64,000 nt of DNA from Bradyrhizobium diazoefficiens (GCF_016612535.1 NZ_JAENXS010000001.1:2691501-2755500); one strand, 5' to 3'; counted from the stretch's first letter, positions 45,310-55,023 are shown. Translations and numbers: made by a program. The notes: generated by a model not told the origin, from the sequence alone.

Positions 45310-45450
45310 CCTCGCCCCGCTTGCGGGGAGAGGTCGAAATTCGAGCGCAGCTTGAATTTCGGGTGAGGGGGACCCTCCGCGAGTCCCACTGTCACCGCCC
45401 CCGCGGAGGCTCCCCCTCACCCCACCCTCTCCCCGCAAGCGGGGCGAGGG
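45310..45450. repeat. RIME-like palindromic repeat
   Basis: Outer arms CTCGCCCCGCTTGCGGGGAG and CTCCCCGCAAGCGGGGCGAG are complementary; inside are GAAATTCGAGC-N6-GAATTTCG and CCTCCGCGAG-type arms. It lies between the divergent MscS and antiporter genes, upstream of both. Confidence 0.82.
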
Positions 45451-45512
45451 AGTGCCCGGCCGGTGGCCCCCTGACTGAACTCGTCGATCTCTTGGAGTAA
45501 CCGCAGCACCGC

Positions 45513-47306
45513 ATGGCTTCCCTCGACTCCTTCAGTCTCGCCATATTGCTCGGCGCCGTCCTGGTCATGGCCGGTATCCTGTCGAGCCTGCTTGCGCTGC
45601 GCTTTGGTGCGCCGCTGCTGCTGGTCTTCCTCGCGATCGGCATGCTGGCGGGTGATTCGGGTCCGGGCCAGCTCCAGTTCAACGACGTCGGCACGACCTA
45701 TCTGGTTGGCTCGGTAGCACTGGCCCTGATCCTGTTCGACGGCGGCCTGAAGACTCGCTTTGCCAGCATTCGCACCGTGCTCGCGCCCTCCGTGGTGCTC
45801 GCCACCGTCGGCGTGCTCCTGACCGCGCTGATCACGGCGCCGGTCGCGAAATACGCACTCGACCTCAACTGGACGGAGGCGCTGCTGGTCGGCGCCGTGG
45901 TCGCGTCGACCGACGCGGCCGCCGTGTTTCTGCTGGTGCACACCCAGGGCCTGCGCCTGCGCCCGCGGGTCGGTGCGACGCTGGAAGCGGAATCCGGCAC
46001 CAACGATCCCTTCGCGATCTTCCTCACCCTGATGCTGGTCGAATACATCTCGCTGGGGGCGAGCTCGCCCGGCCATGTGGCGATGGAGTTCGTCCAGGAG
46101 GCGGTGCTGGGCGCCGTCGTCGGCGTGGTCGGCGGACGTCTCGTCGTCGTCGGGCTCAATCAAGTGGCGTTGCCGCAGGGGCTGCACGCGCCTTTCGTGA
46201 CAACTGCGGCGCTCGTGATCTTCGGCGGCTCGCAGATCATGCATGCCTCCGGATTCCTGGCCGTGTATCTCGCCGGCATCATCATCGGCAACCGGCCGAC
46301 GCGCGCGCATAATTCGGTGGTGGCGTTTCTCGACGCCGCGACCTGGCTGGCGCAGATCGTGATGTTCGTGCTGCTCGGCCTTCTGGTGTCGCCGAGCCGG
46401 CTCGGCTCCAGCGTGCTGCCGGCGATCGGTGTCGCCTTCGTCCTGATGCTGGTGGCGCGGCCGATCGCGGTGTTCGTGTGCCTGGCGCCGTTCCGTTTCA
46501 ACTGGCGCGAAAAGATCTTCATTGCCTGGACGGGCCTGCGCGGTGCCGTCGCGATCTTCCTGGCGTCGATCCCGATGCTGGTGGGCCTGTCGAAGGCCTA
46601 TCTCTATTTCGACGTCGCCTTCGTCGTCGTGATCATTTCGCTGCTGCTGCAAGGCTGGACGCTGGCGCCGGCCGCGCGCAAGCTGCACGTGGCGCTGCCG
46701 CGCGCCGAGCGTGGCCCGCGCCGCATCGAGCTGGATCTGCCGGGCCAGCTCGAGCAGCAGCTGGTCGGCTATCCGGTGCGGCCAAAGAGCCTGTATTTCC
46801 GCCGCGGGCTGATCCCGTCCTGGTCCAAGCCGACGCTGGTGATCCGCAAGGAGAGCATCCTGACGCCGGTGGAAGCCGAGCCGGTTGCGCCTGGCGATTA
46901 CATCTATCTGCTGGCGCCGCCGGAAAAAGCCGAGGCGCTCGACCGTTTCTTCGTCGACATGCAGCCGAGCTCGGCGCCAGATCCGCATCTGCTCGGCGAC
47001 TTCATGGTCTCCGGCGAGCACACGCTCGCCGAACTCGCCGAGATCTACGGCGTGAAGGCCGCCGACGACGAGAGCAAGCTGACCCTCGCCGACTATTTCG
47101 ACGTCCATCTCGACCGCGCGCCGAAGGAAGGCGCCGAGCTCGCGTTGGGTGAGATCGTGCTCGTCGCGCGCAGCATCTCCGGTGGCCGCGTCAATCTCGT
47201 TGGCCTCCGCCTGCCGGAAGAGGACGAGACACCCGCGCCGCTGACGCGCACGCAGGCGCTACGGCGCAAGCTCGCGGAGATCTGGACGTCGGTGGCGGGG
47301 GTTTAG
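45513..47306 (+). CDS. K+/H+ antiporter, NhaP2/CvrA type (CPA1)
   Basis: 597 residues: about twelve helices with the CPA1 ion site ASTDAAAVFLL near residue 132 and ESGTNDPFAIFLTL near 162, then a C-terminal cytoplasmic part with a TrkA-C-like regulatory segment (VIRKESILTPVEAEPVAPGDYIYLLAPPE) and a terminal CorC-like domain (LGDFMVSGEHTLAELAEIYG). The family uses the proton gradient to export K+. Likely an osmotic/pH partner of the divergent MscS gene. Confidence 0.92.
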   Translation: MASLDSFSLAILLGAVLVMAGILSSLLALRFGAPLLLVFLAIGMLAGDSGPGQLQFNDVGTTYLVGSVALALILFDGGLKTRFASIRTVLAPSVVLATVGVLLTALITAPVAKYALDLNWTEALLVGAVVASTDAAAVFLLVHTQGLRLRPRVGATLEAESGTNDPFAIFLTLMLVEYISLGASSPGHVAMEFVQEAVLGAVVGVVGGRLVVVGLNQVALPQGLHAPFVTTAALVIFGGSQIMHASGFLAVYLAGIIIGNRPTRAHNSVVAFLDAATWLAQIVMFVLLGLLVSPSRLGSSVLPAIGVAFVLMLVARPIAVFVCLAPFRFNWREKIFIAWTGLRGAVAIFLASIPMLVGLSKAYLYFDVAFVVVIISLLLQGWTLAPAARKLHVALPRAERGPRRIELDLPGQLEQQLVGYPVRPKSLYFRRGLIPSWSKPTLVIRKESILTPVEAEPVAPGDYIYLLAPPEKAEALDRFFVDMQPSSAPDPHLLGDFMVSGEHTLAELAEIYGVKAADDESKLTLADYFDVHLDRAPKEGAELALGEIVLVARSISGGRVNLVGLRLPEEDETPAPLTRTQALRRKLAEIWTSVAGV

Positions 47307-47412
47307 TCTCCGTCATTCCGGGGCGCGCGCAGCGTGAGCACGGAATCCATCTCTCCATTGAACGCGTGGTGCAATGGATTCAGGGCTCGTCCTTCGGCGG
47401 CCTGGAATGACG
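47307..47412. repeat. partial extragenic repeat of the CATTCCGGGG type
   Basis: GTCATTCCGGGGCGCGCGCA near the left and GGCCTGGAATGACGAGG near the right are imperfectly complementary, with GGAATCCATC / GATTC inside. It is a degraded rhizobial intergenic palindrome after the antiporter gene. Confidence 0.6.
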
Positions 47413-47542
47413 AGGAACCGCCACCAAATCGCCGCAACCACCGAAGATTTGCGCGGCTTCGTGACTCCCGGTTCCGGAACGCTCTGCTTCGTTATCCGTT
47501 CTTAGCCGCGTAACGGTAAAACGCGTCTGACAGGAGCAACCC

Positions 47543-47803
47543 ATGCGAAACCTCATCTTGTCCGCCATCGTCGCGATCGGTTTGGGAGCGTCGGCACCGG
47601 CGATGGCTTATGACACGGGCGATCAGATCTCGATGCAGGCCGCGCTGGACGTCGCGACCGACATCGGCGTCATGACGATTTCGCATACCGAGTTCGCCGG
47701 CGACGAATGGCAGATCGAGGGCCGCGATCACCGCGGCCGCTGGATGGAGGTCGACGTCGACGCCCGAACCGGAGACGTGCGCAACGTCGATCGCGGCTGG
47801 TAA
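47543..47803 (+). CDS. secreted PepSY domain protein
   Basis: 86 residues; AGGAGCAACCC precedes the ATG. Signal peptide ends about APAMA; the mature domain (ISMQAALDVATDIGVMTISHTEFAGDEWQIEGRDHRGRWMEVDVDARTGDV) is a PepSY unit. Such periplasmic proteins may inhibit proteases or bind ligands; role unknown. Confidence 0.85.
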   Translation: MRNLILSAIVAIGLGASAPAMAYDTGDQISMQAALDVATDIGVMTISHTEFAGDEWQIEGRDHRGRWMEVDVDARTGDVRNVDRGW

Positions 47804-47846
47804 GTGACGAGCGAGGCGGGTCGCCGAAAAGCGATCCGCCTTGCGG

Positions 47847-48509
47847 CTACGTCAGCACCTTGACCCCGCCAAACGATGTCACCCGGCCCTGCCTGAGCAT
47901 CACGATCTGCGTTGCGAGCTGGCGCAATTCGGCCACGTCGTGGCTGACATAGACCATCGGGATATTGGCCTCGTCGCGCAGTCGCACCAGATAGGGCAGG
48001 ATCTCGAGCTTGCGGGCCTCGTCGAGCGCGCCGAGCGGTTCGTCGAGCAGCAGCAGGCGCGGCTTTGACAGCAGTGCGCGGCCGAGCGCGACGCGCTGGC
48101 GCTCGCCGCCGGAGAGTTTTCCGGGACGGCGATCGAGAAGGGCGCCGATGTCGAGGAGATCGACGACGCGCGTGCGCTGAGCCGGATCGGGGGCGAGGCG
48201 GTTCATCCGCCTTCCATAGTCGAGATTCTGTCCGACATTGAGATGCGGAAACAGCCGCGCGTCCTGAAACACGTAGCCGATGCGGCGGCGCCATGTCGGC
48301 ACATGAACGCCGGCGGCGGTGTCGTCGACAACTTCGCCGTCGATGACGATGGTGCCGCGGTCGGGCCGTAACAGCCCGGCGATCATGTTGATCAGCGAGC
48401 TCTTGCCGGCGCCGGACGCGCCGAACAGGCCGGTGACGCGGCCTTCACTCTCGAAGGATGCCTGGAGCGAAAACTCGCCGAGCTTCTTTTCGACATTGAC
48501 CTGCAGCAT
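47847..48509 (-). CDS. modC: molybdate ABC transporter ATP-binding protein, short form
   Basis: 220 residues from the ATG at 48509. Walker A FGASGAGKSSLINMIAG, signature KLSGGERQRVALGRALL, Walker B LLLLDEPLGALDE and switch VSHDVAEL are intact. It ends directly after the nucleotide-binding domain, so the C-terminal TOBE/Mop domain of E. coli-type ModC (about 350 residues) is absent. Its start overlaps the end of modB. Confidence 0.92.
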   Translation of the reverse strand: MLQVNVEKKLGEFSLQASFESEGRVTGLFGASGAGKSSLINMIAGLLRPDRGTIVIDGEVVDDTAAGVHVPTWRRRIGYVFQDARLFPHLNVGQNLDYGRRMNRLAPDPAQRTRVVDLLDIGALLDRRPGKLSGGERQRVALGRALLSKPRLLLLDEPLGALDEARKLEILPYLVRLRDEANIPMVYVSHDVAELRQLATQIVMLRQGRVTSFGGVKVLT

Positions 48510-48511
48510 GG

Positions 48512-49207
48512 TCAGTTCCCGTGCAGGCGCGCGGTGGCGCGGCGGGCGAACCATTCGGCGGCGATCAAGGCGCCGATCGCGAGCCCGACCGAAACCATCA
48601 CGAGCCGCGCCGCGGCGGCGTCGCCATCCGGGGTCTGGATCAGCGAATAGATCGCCGACGAAATCGTCTGGGTCTCGCCGGGAATGTTGGAGACGAAGGT
48701 GATGGTGGCGCCGAACTCGCCGATCGCTTTGGCAAAGCCGAGCACCATGCCGGCCAGCACGCCGGGCAACGCCAAAGGCAGCGTCACCGTGAAGAACACC
48801 TTGAAGGGCGCGGCGCCAAGCGTCTCCGCGGCCTGCTCGAGCCGGCGGTCGATCGCCTCGATCGACAGCCGTATCGGGCGCACCAGCAAGGGAAAAGACA
48901 TCACACCGCTGGCGAGCGCCGCGCCAGTCCAGCGGAACGCGAAAACGATGCCGAGATGATCGGCGAGAAAGGCGCCGACGAGGCCGCGACGGCCAAAGGT
49001 GAGAAGAAGGAGATAACCGGTGACGACCGGCGGTAGCACCAACGGCAGATGCACGATCGCGTCGAGAAACGATTTACCCCAGAAGTCACGCCGCGCGAGC
49101 AGCCATGCCAGCGCAATGCCGAACGGCGTTGCCACCAGCGTAGCGATGACGGCGACCCTGAGCGAGAGCAGGATCGCCGTCCATTCCGTGGGAGAGATGT
49201 CGAGCAT
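48512..49207 (-). CDS. modB: molybdate ABC transporter permease
   Basis: 231 residues, five or six helices, with the EAA loop LEQAAETLGAAPFKVFFTVTLPLALPGVLAGMVLGFAKAIGEFGAT characteristic of ModB. modC begins 3 bp after its stop and modA ends 27 bp upstream, so modABC form one operon read leftward. Confidence 0.95.
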   Translation of the reverse strand: MLDISPTEWTAILLSLRVAVIATLVATPFGIALAWLLARRDFWGKSFLDAIVHLPLVLPPVVTGYLLLLTFGRRGLVGAFLADHLGIVFAFRWTGAALASGVMSFPLLVRPIRLSIEAIDRRLEQAAETLGAAPFKVFFTVTLPLALPGVLAGMVLGFAKAIGEFGATITFVSNIPGETQTISSAIYSLIQTPDGDAAAARLVMVSVGLAIGALIAAEWFARRATARLHGN

Positions 49208-49234
49208 CGAGTCGCAAATATCAGGTCGCGAAGA

Positions 49235-50020
49235 TTACGTGGTCGGGCTGATCAGGAACTTAAAACCGTATTTTTCCAGAATGGTCTTGGCGGCCGAGGT
49301 GCGCAGGAAGGCGAGATAGTCGTTCGTCTCGGGCTTCGCGGTCGTGGTCGCTGCAACCGGATAGATGATCGCGGGATGCGAATTTTCCGGGAAGGTGCCG
49401 ACGATCTTGACGCCGGGCTCGACCTTGGCGTCGGTGGAATAGACGATGCCGAGATTGGCCTCGCCGCGGGCGACCAGCGTCAGCGCGGCGCGCACGCTCT
49501 CGGCCATGGCGAATTTTGGCTCCGCGGCGGTCCAGGCGCCGAGCTTCTCCAACGCCGCCTTGGCGTATTTGCCGACCGGCACCGACTTGACGTCGCCGGT
49601 CGCGATCCTGCCGTCGCCGGCGAGTTTCGCAAGATCGAAGCCCTGCGCGATGGTGACGTTGTCGATTTTCGAATCCTTCGGCGCGATCAGCACGATGCTG
49701 TTGCCGAGCAGATTGACGCGGGTCGGCTCGTTGATGGTCTTCTTGGAGGTTACGTAGTCCATCCAGTCGGTGTCGGCGGAGACGAACACGTCGGCCGGCG
49801 CGCCCTGCTCGATCTGCCTGGCGAGCACCGAGCTCGCGGCGTAGCTCGCCGTCACCTTGACGCCGGTCTTGGCGGTGTAGGCGGCATCGACCGCGTCGAG
49901 CGCGTTCTTCATCGAGGCGGCGGCGAACACGGTGATGGTCTTGTCCTCAGCGGCGGCGGGCGAAAGGCTCGCGCCTGCGAGGATCACGAAAGCGGTGAAA
50001 AGTCCAGCAATACGAATCAT
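49235..50020 (-). CDS. modA: periplasmic molybdate-binding protein
   Basis: 261 residues with signal peptide ending about SPAAA. ModA features: ITVFAAASMKNALDAVDAAY, VTASYAASSVLARQIEQGAPADVFVSADTDWMDY. It captures molybdate (or tungstate) for the ModBC importer; molybdenum is needed for nitrogenase, nitrate reductase and xanthine-oxidase-type enzymes. First gene of the operon. I did not find a ModE palindrome or molybdenum-cofactor riboswitch in the 217 bp upstream. Confidence 0.95.
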   Translation of the reverse strand: MIRIAGLFTAFVILAGASLSPAAAEDKTITVFAAASMKNALDAVDAAYTAKTGVKVTASYAASSVLARQIEQGAPADVFVSADTDWMDYVTSKKTINEPTRVNLLGNSIVLIAPKDSKIDNVTIAQGFDLAKLAGDGRIATGDVKSVPVGKYAKAALEKLGAWTAAEPKFAMAESVRAALTLVARGEANLGIVYSTDAKVEPGVKIVGTFPENSHPAIIYPVAATTTAKPETNDYLAFLRTSAAKTILEKYGFKFLISPTT

Positions 50021-50237
50021 GGATGCGCTCCGTGCGAGCCCGCGCGCAAAATCGCACGCGCAACTGGCGTTCTGTGGGTCTGGCTTGCGATGGGCGGAAG
50101 CGCTGTTCCACGGGGCCTTGCGACGGCTTACGGCCGGCAGGGATATCGCTGCCCACGAAGATAGCAGGCCGAGGCTTCAGGTCAAAGGCGACCGTTTGTC
50201 TAACCGGGCAGGCCATCCCAACGGCTCCGCCGCCAGA

Positions 50238-51182
50238 TTACGGCTTCGCGTCCGGCGCGTGCAGCACGGCTTTGCAGGCCGCCGGCATCTGCGCCAGCGT
50301 CATCGGAGGCTTCGGTTTCGGCGGCTCGGGCGGCGGCTTCGGATGCAGCACGCCTTCGCTGAACCAATAGGCGAAATCGGAGGGCTTGCAGCCCTCGTCC
50401 TCGGACTGCGACGGCTGACCCTGGCATTCGGTCGCGCCCGCCGGGCAGCGCATGCGGATGTGGAAATGATAGTCGTGGCCCCACCACGGCCGGATCTTCG
50501 ACAGCCAGGAGCGGTCGCCCTTGGCCTCGCGGCACAGCGCCTTCTTGATCGCCGGGTTGACGAAGATGCGCTGCACCGCCGGCTCCTGCGCGGCATCGCG
50601 CAGCACCAGCACATGCCCCGGCGTGAACACCTTTGGATCGATGTCGAGCCGATCCGGGCGCACCATCATCACTGCCGACATCTCCTCGCGCTCCTCGCGC
50701 GAGAGACGATGGTCCGGCATCGGCGTCAGCCAGATGTCGGCGTCGATCCCGATCTGATGGCTGGCATGCCCGGACAATGCAGGACCGCCACGCGGCTGGC
50801 CGATGTCGCCGACCAGGATGCCGGGCCAGCCCGCGTCCTTGTGCGCCTTGGCGGCAAGGCGCTTGATCAGCGCGATCGTGTCGGGATGACCCCAGTTGCG
50901 ATTGCGCGACAGCCGCATCACCTGCCAATTGTCGCCGTTGATCGGCATCTCGACGGCGCCGCCGATGCAGCCCTTGACATAGGATCCGATGATATGTGCG
51001 GGGCCGCGCGAGGGCAGCAGTTTTCGCGCAAACAGCTCCTTGGCGCCGATCTTGGGATCGTTGGGATTGGCGAGCGGCGGCAATGGCGTTGGATTCACGC
51101 TGCCCTTGTCCTGGGCGAGCGCGCCGCCGGCGGCCAGGAGCGCCATGACAAGCAGGAGAGGAGCGATGCGGCGGGGACTCAT
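50238..51182 (-). CDS. mepA: penicillin-insensitive murein endopeptidase
   Basis: 314 residues from the ATG at 51182, signal peptide ending about GGALA. Zinc/LAS-type motifs: SGHASHQIGIDADIWLTPM and WWGHDYHFHIRMRCP. It cuts D-Ala-mDAP cross-links of murein in the periplasm. The C-terminal Pro/Lys-rich linker (KPPPEPPKPKPPMTL) is longer than in E. coli MepA. Confidence 0.93.
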   Translation of the reverse strand: MSPRRIAPLLLVMALLAAGGALAQDKGSVNPTPLPPLANPNDPKIGAKELFARKLLPSRGPAHIIGSYVKGCIGGAVEMPINGDNWQVMRLSRNRNWGHPDTIALIKRLAAKAHKDAGWPGILVGDIGQPRGGPALSGHASHQIGIDADIWLTPMPDHRLSREEREEMSAVMMVRPDRLDIDPKVFTPGHVLVLRDAAQEPAVQRIFVNPAIKKALCREAKGDRSWLSKIRPWWGHDYHFHIRMRCPAGATECQGQPSQSEDEGCKPSDFAYWFSEGVLHPKPPPEPPKPKPPMTLAQMPAACKAVLHAPDAKP

Positions 51183-51682
51183 GCTGACCACCTTATAGTG
51201 CAACGCCGCGTCAGGGTTAAGAATTAGGCTTTCAGCCGGGGGCAGCTCACGGCGTCTTTACAGCAGCAGTCAACAGCGCGACGGCGCGCAGCACGACGAT
51301 CTGTGTTTTCAGCCAGGTCGTCCAGAAGTCGTAGCTTTTGCGCCGGGCGGCCGCTTTTTTAAGGCTGTGATAACCGTGTCCTGCGTTGACCAAAATTGGT
51401 GCGCGGAGTGAGCAATCACCCCCGTCCGCATACAATCGCCCGCAATCGCGGCAATGATTCAAGCGAGCGCGCAGTTTTGCGCCAGCGTGCTCTCCGATTG
51501 CGACGCGGAAGCAGGTCTGGCGCGCCCGCCGGCGCTGCGCCGCCTCGCGAACAGGCAAGAAACTCCGCCTCACGCGATCCGCCCGACGGTGCGCCCGGCG
51601 GCGAGCCCACTCCAAGATTACTGTTTTTTCAGATACTTGCCGCAAGAGTTGCGAGCGCTGGGCGCGACTGGGACGTAAGAAC
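51183..51682. other. 500-bp gap, one doubtful small frame
   Basis: Between the divergent mepA and GGDEF-EAL genes. On the minus strand 51393-51247 (TTG start) could encode 48 residues (VNAGHGYHSLKKAAARRKSY then WTTWLKTQIVVLRAVALL) with a plausible C-terminal helix, but no ribosome site is visible. The remainder shows nothing I recognise. Confidence 0.4.
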
Positions 51683-53857
51683 TTGAGTTTGGGGCCTCGA
51701 AAACCAAAAAAGCGAAAGCACACGGCGCTCGCCCGGGCCGGCCGGTGGCCGCGCAAGCCGCGCTTTACGCGCGCGCGGGCCATCGAACGAGATGGAGCCG
51801 ATGCTGTCATCGCAGCGGCGCGCAAATCGCACGAGCGGCTGCGTCAGGCCGTCGACCTGCTGCCGCAGGGTATCGTGATTCTCGATCCCGAAGGCCGTTA
51901 CGTCCTCTGGAACAAGCAATATTCCGAGATCTACAGCAAGACCGCCGATCTCTTCCAGGAAGGCGCGCGGCTGGAAGATACGCTGCGCGTCGGCGTTGCC
52001 CGCGGCGACTATCCGGAAGCCGCCGGCCACGAGGACGAATGGATCGCCGCACGGCTGAAGAAGCTCTACGAGCCCGGCAAACGCCACGAGCAGACGCTCT
52101 CCGACGGCCGCGTTATCCTGATCGAGGAGCGCCGCACCGACGACGGCGGCGTGGTCGGCCTGCGCGTCGACATCACCGAATTGAAGCAGCGCGAGGCCTC
52201 GTTCCGCCTGCTGTTCGACGGCAATCCCGTGCCCATGATCGTCTGCGCGCTGGACGACGAGCGCATCCTCGGCGTCAACGACGCTGCGATCGCGCATTAC
52301 GGTTATAGCCGCGCCGAGTTCGAGAAGCTGAAGATCCGCTCCTTGCAGGCCTTCGACAGCGAGCCGCCCTGGACCGCCGATCGGTCCAGCGAGGAGCAGG
52401 CCGCGCGCACCTGGAAGCACGTCAAGGCCGACGGTGCGCTGATCGATCTGGCGATCTATTCCCGCGAACTGACCTATGCCGAGCGGCCGGCGGTACTGCT
52501 CGCGCTGATGGACATCACCGAGCGCAAGCGCGCCGAGGCGCGGCTCGCCTTTATGGCTCAGCATGACGGCCTGACCGGTCTGCCGAACCGCAACCTGCTG
52601 CGCCAGCAGGTGGATGACATGCTCCTGCATAGGCGTCGCAGCACCGACAAAGTCGCGCTGCTGATGCTGGGCCTAGACAATTTCAAGGCCGTCAACGACA
52701 CGCTCGGACATGCGGTCGGCGACAAGCTGCTGCGCGGTGTCGCCAAGCGCCTGCGCTCGACGCTCCGCGAGGAGGATGGGCTGGCGCGGCTGAACTCCGA
52801 CGAATTCGCGATCGTGCAGAGCGGCCTGACCCGCCCCGAGGATGCGGTTCTGCTGGCCAAGCGTCTGCTCGAAGCCATCGCCGATCCCTATCTACTCGAC
52901 GGTCATTCCGTGGTGATCGGCGCCTCCATCGGCATCGCGATGGCGCCCGGCGACGGCGACGAGTCCGAAAAGCTGCTCAAGAGCGCCGACATGGCGCTGT
53001 CGCGCGCCAAGCTAGATGCCCGCGGCACTTTCGCTTTCTTCGAGGCCGCGCTCGATGCGAAGGCCCAGAGCCGCCGCAAGATCGAAGTCGAGCTGCGCGA
53101 CGCGATCCAGAACGACGTGCTGCGTCCCTATTATCAGCCGCTGATCGACCTCTCGAGCGGCCGCATCACCGGCTTCGAGGCGTTGGTGCGCTGGCCGCAT
53201 GCCGAGCGCGGCATGGTCTCGCCGGCCGAGTTCATTCCGGTCGCGGAAGAAACCGGTCTCATCAACCCTCTCGGCGGCCTGATGCTGCGCCGCGCCTGCC
53301 TCGATGCCGCGACCTGGCCGGATGACGTCCGCGTCGCCGTCAATTTGTCGCCGCTCCAGTTCCGCAGCGGCAATCTGCTCTCGGTGGTGACGGATGCGCT
53401 GAAACAGTCCGGCCTGCCGCCGCGGCGGCTCGAGCTCGAGATCACGGAGACGCTGCTGCTCGAGAAGAGCGCGCAGGTGCTGGCGACACTGCACGCGCTG
53501 CGCGCGCTCGGCGTGCGCATCTCGATGGATGATTTCGGCACCGGCTATTCCAGCCTCAGCTATTTGCGCAGCTTTCCCTTCGACAAGATCAAGATCGACC
53601 AGTCGTTCGTGCGCGACTTGGGCGCCAATCGCGAGTCGCAGGCGATCATCCGCTCCATCATCAGCCTCGGCAAAGGCCTCGGCGTCATCATCACCGCCGA
53701 AGGGGTCGAGACCGAGGCCGAACTGAGCTGCCTGCGCACCGAGGGCTGCGACGAGGGCCAGGGCTTTCTGTTCAGCAAGGCCCGGCCCAATGCCGAGATC
53801 ATCAGCCTGCTGGCCGCGCAGCGCGGCATTGACGAGGACGCCGCGCTGGTGGCGTGA
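51683..53857 (+). CDS. PAS-PAS-GGDEF-EAL protein, degenerate GGDEF
   Basis: 724 residues from a TTG start. PAS domains at about 50-165 and 172-285, GGDEF domain 290-450, EAL domain 465-715. The cyclase signature GGDEF is replaced by NSDEF (371-375), and GLDNFKAVNDTLGH keeps the metal Asp. The EAL side is complete: FEALVRW (499), NLSPLQFRSG, ELEITETLLL, DDFGTGYSSLSYL, KIDQSFVRDL. Likely a c-di-GMP phosphodiesterase tuned by its PAS inputs. The real start may be further in. Confidence 0.9.
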   Translation: MSLGPRKPKKRKHTALARAGRWPRKPRFTRARAIERDGADAVIAAARKSHERLRQAVDLLPQGIVILDPEGRYVLWNKQYSEIYSKTADLFQEGARLEDTLRVGVARGDYPEAAGHEDEWIAARLKKLYEPGKRHEQTLSDGRVILIEERRTDDGGVVGLRVDITELKQREASFRLLFDGNPVPMIVCALDDERILGVNDAAIAHYGYSRAEFEKLKIRSLQAFDSEPPWTADRSSEEQAARTWKHVKADGALIDLAIYSRELTYAERPAVLLALMDITERKRAEARLAFMAQHDGLTGLPNRNLLRQQVDDMLLHRRRSTDKVALLMLGLDNFKAVNDTLGHAVGDKLLRGVAKRLRSTLREEDGLARLNSDEFAIVQSGLTRPEDAVLLAKRLLEAIADPYLLDGHSVVIGASIGIAMAPGDGDESEKLLKSADMALSRAKLDARGTFAFFEAALDAKAQSRRKIEVELRDAIQNDVLRPYYQPLIDLSSGRITGFEALVRWPHAERGMVSPAEFIPVAEETGLINPLGGLMLRRACLDAATWPDDVRVAVNLSPLQFRSGNLLSVVTDALKQSGLPPRRLELEITETLLLEKSAQVLATLHALRALGVRISMDDFGTGYSSLSYLRSFPFDKIKIDQSFVRDLGANRESQAIIRSIISLGKGLGVIITAEGVETEAELSCLRTEGCDEGQGFLFSKARPNAEIISLLAAQRGIDEDAALVA

Positions 53858-53874
53858 CGGTCGGCGGCCGCCGC

Positions 53875-55023
53875 CTATTGGCTGAGAATCATCTTGCCGA
53901 CGTCCTCGTAATGCGTGTCCCGCGCCTGGATCTGCTGCGTGATCGCGTGCATGTCACGAAACCGCCGCTCGAACGGATTGCTGCGGAATACCGCGGTGGC
54001 GCCGGCCATGTGATAGGCGGTGTCGACCACGTTGGCCGATTGCTGGATGGTCCAGGTCGCGGCGAGACGGACCGCGCTGCGATGCGCCGGACTGAATTGA
54101 CCGGTTGCCGAGAGGTCGCGCCACATCGCATTCGCCGTGGCATAAAGATAGGCGCGGGCGGCGCGCAAATCCGCCTCGGTGCGGCCGATCAGGCCCTGGA
54201 CCGCCTGGTTGTCGCGCATGGCGTGTGCTGCCAGCGACTGGTGCTTGGCGCGCGCCAACCCAACCGCCGCATCCAGCGTCGCGCGTGCGAGGCCGAGCGA
54301 GACCGCGGCAAAGCCGAGGCTGAAGGTCGATCCGGTGGGAAGCCGGTAGAGCGGGCCCGGCTCGCGCAAAGCGCCCGGCACGTCGCGGAACACGGCAAAG
54401 CGATCGGGAACGAAGAGGTCGTGCACCTCGTAGGAATCGGTGCCGGTGCCGGCGAGCCCGATCGCCTGCCAGACGTCGTGCATCACGGCGCTCGCGAGCG
54501 GAAACAGGATGGTGCGCATCTCCGGTGAGCCATCGGCATTCTTGCGCGGCGTGCCGTCGCTGCCGACGATACGGACATGCGCGCCAAGCCAGCTCGCCTG
54601 CCGCGAGCCCGACGCGAAATCCCAGCGCGCCGTGACCCGGTAGCCGCCCTCGACTGCGCGCGCCTCATGCGCAACCGCGCCCCAGGCGAGGACGCCGGGC
54701 GCGGTGTTGAATATCTCGTGCGCGGTCTCGTGGTCGAGCGCGGCTGCGATCATGGCGCAGACGCTGCACTGGCCGAGGCACCAGGCCGTGGAGGCATCGG
54801 CCTTCGCGATCTCCTCCAGCATCTGCATGAAGATCTCGGGCGGCGCTTCCGATCCGCCGAGGTTTTGCGGCAGCAGCGCGCGATAGAGCCCGTTCTCGAT
54901 CAGCGCATTGACGACATCAGGTGTCAGCCGCCGCATCCGCTCGATCTCGTTCGCCTCGCCCGCAATCAGCGGTGCGATGGCGCGCGCCCGCTCGACCAGG
55001 CCAAACCCGGAGGTTGCGTTCAT
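53875..55023 (-). CDS. acyl-CoA dehydrogenase-fold flavin monooxygenase
   Basis: 382 residues. N-terminal dehydrogenase domain (RRLTPDVVNALIENGLYRALLPQNLGGSEA), middle beta domain (GYRVTARWDFASGSRQASWLGAHV) and the type-2 C-terminal domain (ATWTIQQSANVVDTAYHMAGATAVFRSNPFERRFRDMHAITQQIQ). Such group D enzymes (HsaA, DszC type) hydroxylate aromatic or sulfur compounds using FMNH2 or FADH2 from a separate reductase. No reductase is adjacent. Confidence 0.85.
   Translation of the reverse strand: MNATSGFGLVERARAIAPLIAGEANEIERMRRLTPDVVNALIENGLYRALLPQNLGGSEAPPEIFMQMLEEIAKADASTAWCLGQCSVCAMIAAALDHETAHEIFNTAPGVLAWGAVAHEARAVEGGYRVTARWDFASGSRQASWLGAHVRIVGSDGTPRKNADGSPEMRTILFPLASAVMHDVWQAIGLAGTGTDSYEVHDLFVPDRFAVFRDVPGALREPGPLYRLPTGSTFSLGFAAVSLGLARATLDAAVGLARAKHQSLAAHAMRDNQAVQGLIGRTEADLRAARAYLYATANAMWRDLSATGQFSPAHRSAVRLAATWTIQQSANVVDTAYHMAGATAVFRSNPFERRFRDMHAITQQIQARDTHYEDVGKMILSQ

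Noticed and set aside
45417..47108. 563-codon open frame opposite the antiporter
   Set aside because: His/Arg/Gln-rich shadow of a transporter gene with good motifs, and it reads into the palindromic repeat.
50021..50237. Molybdenum cofactor riboswitch or ModE site upstream of modA
   Set aside because: I could not trace a conserved stem set or a clear ModE palindrome.
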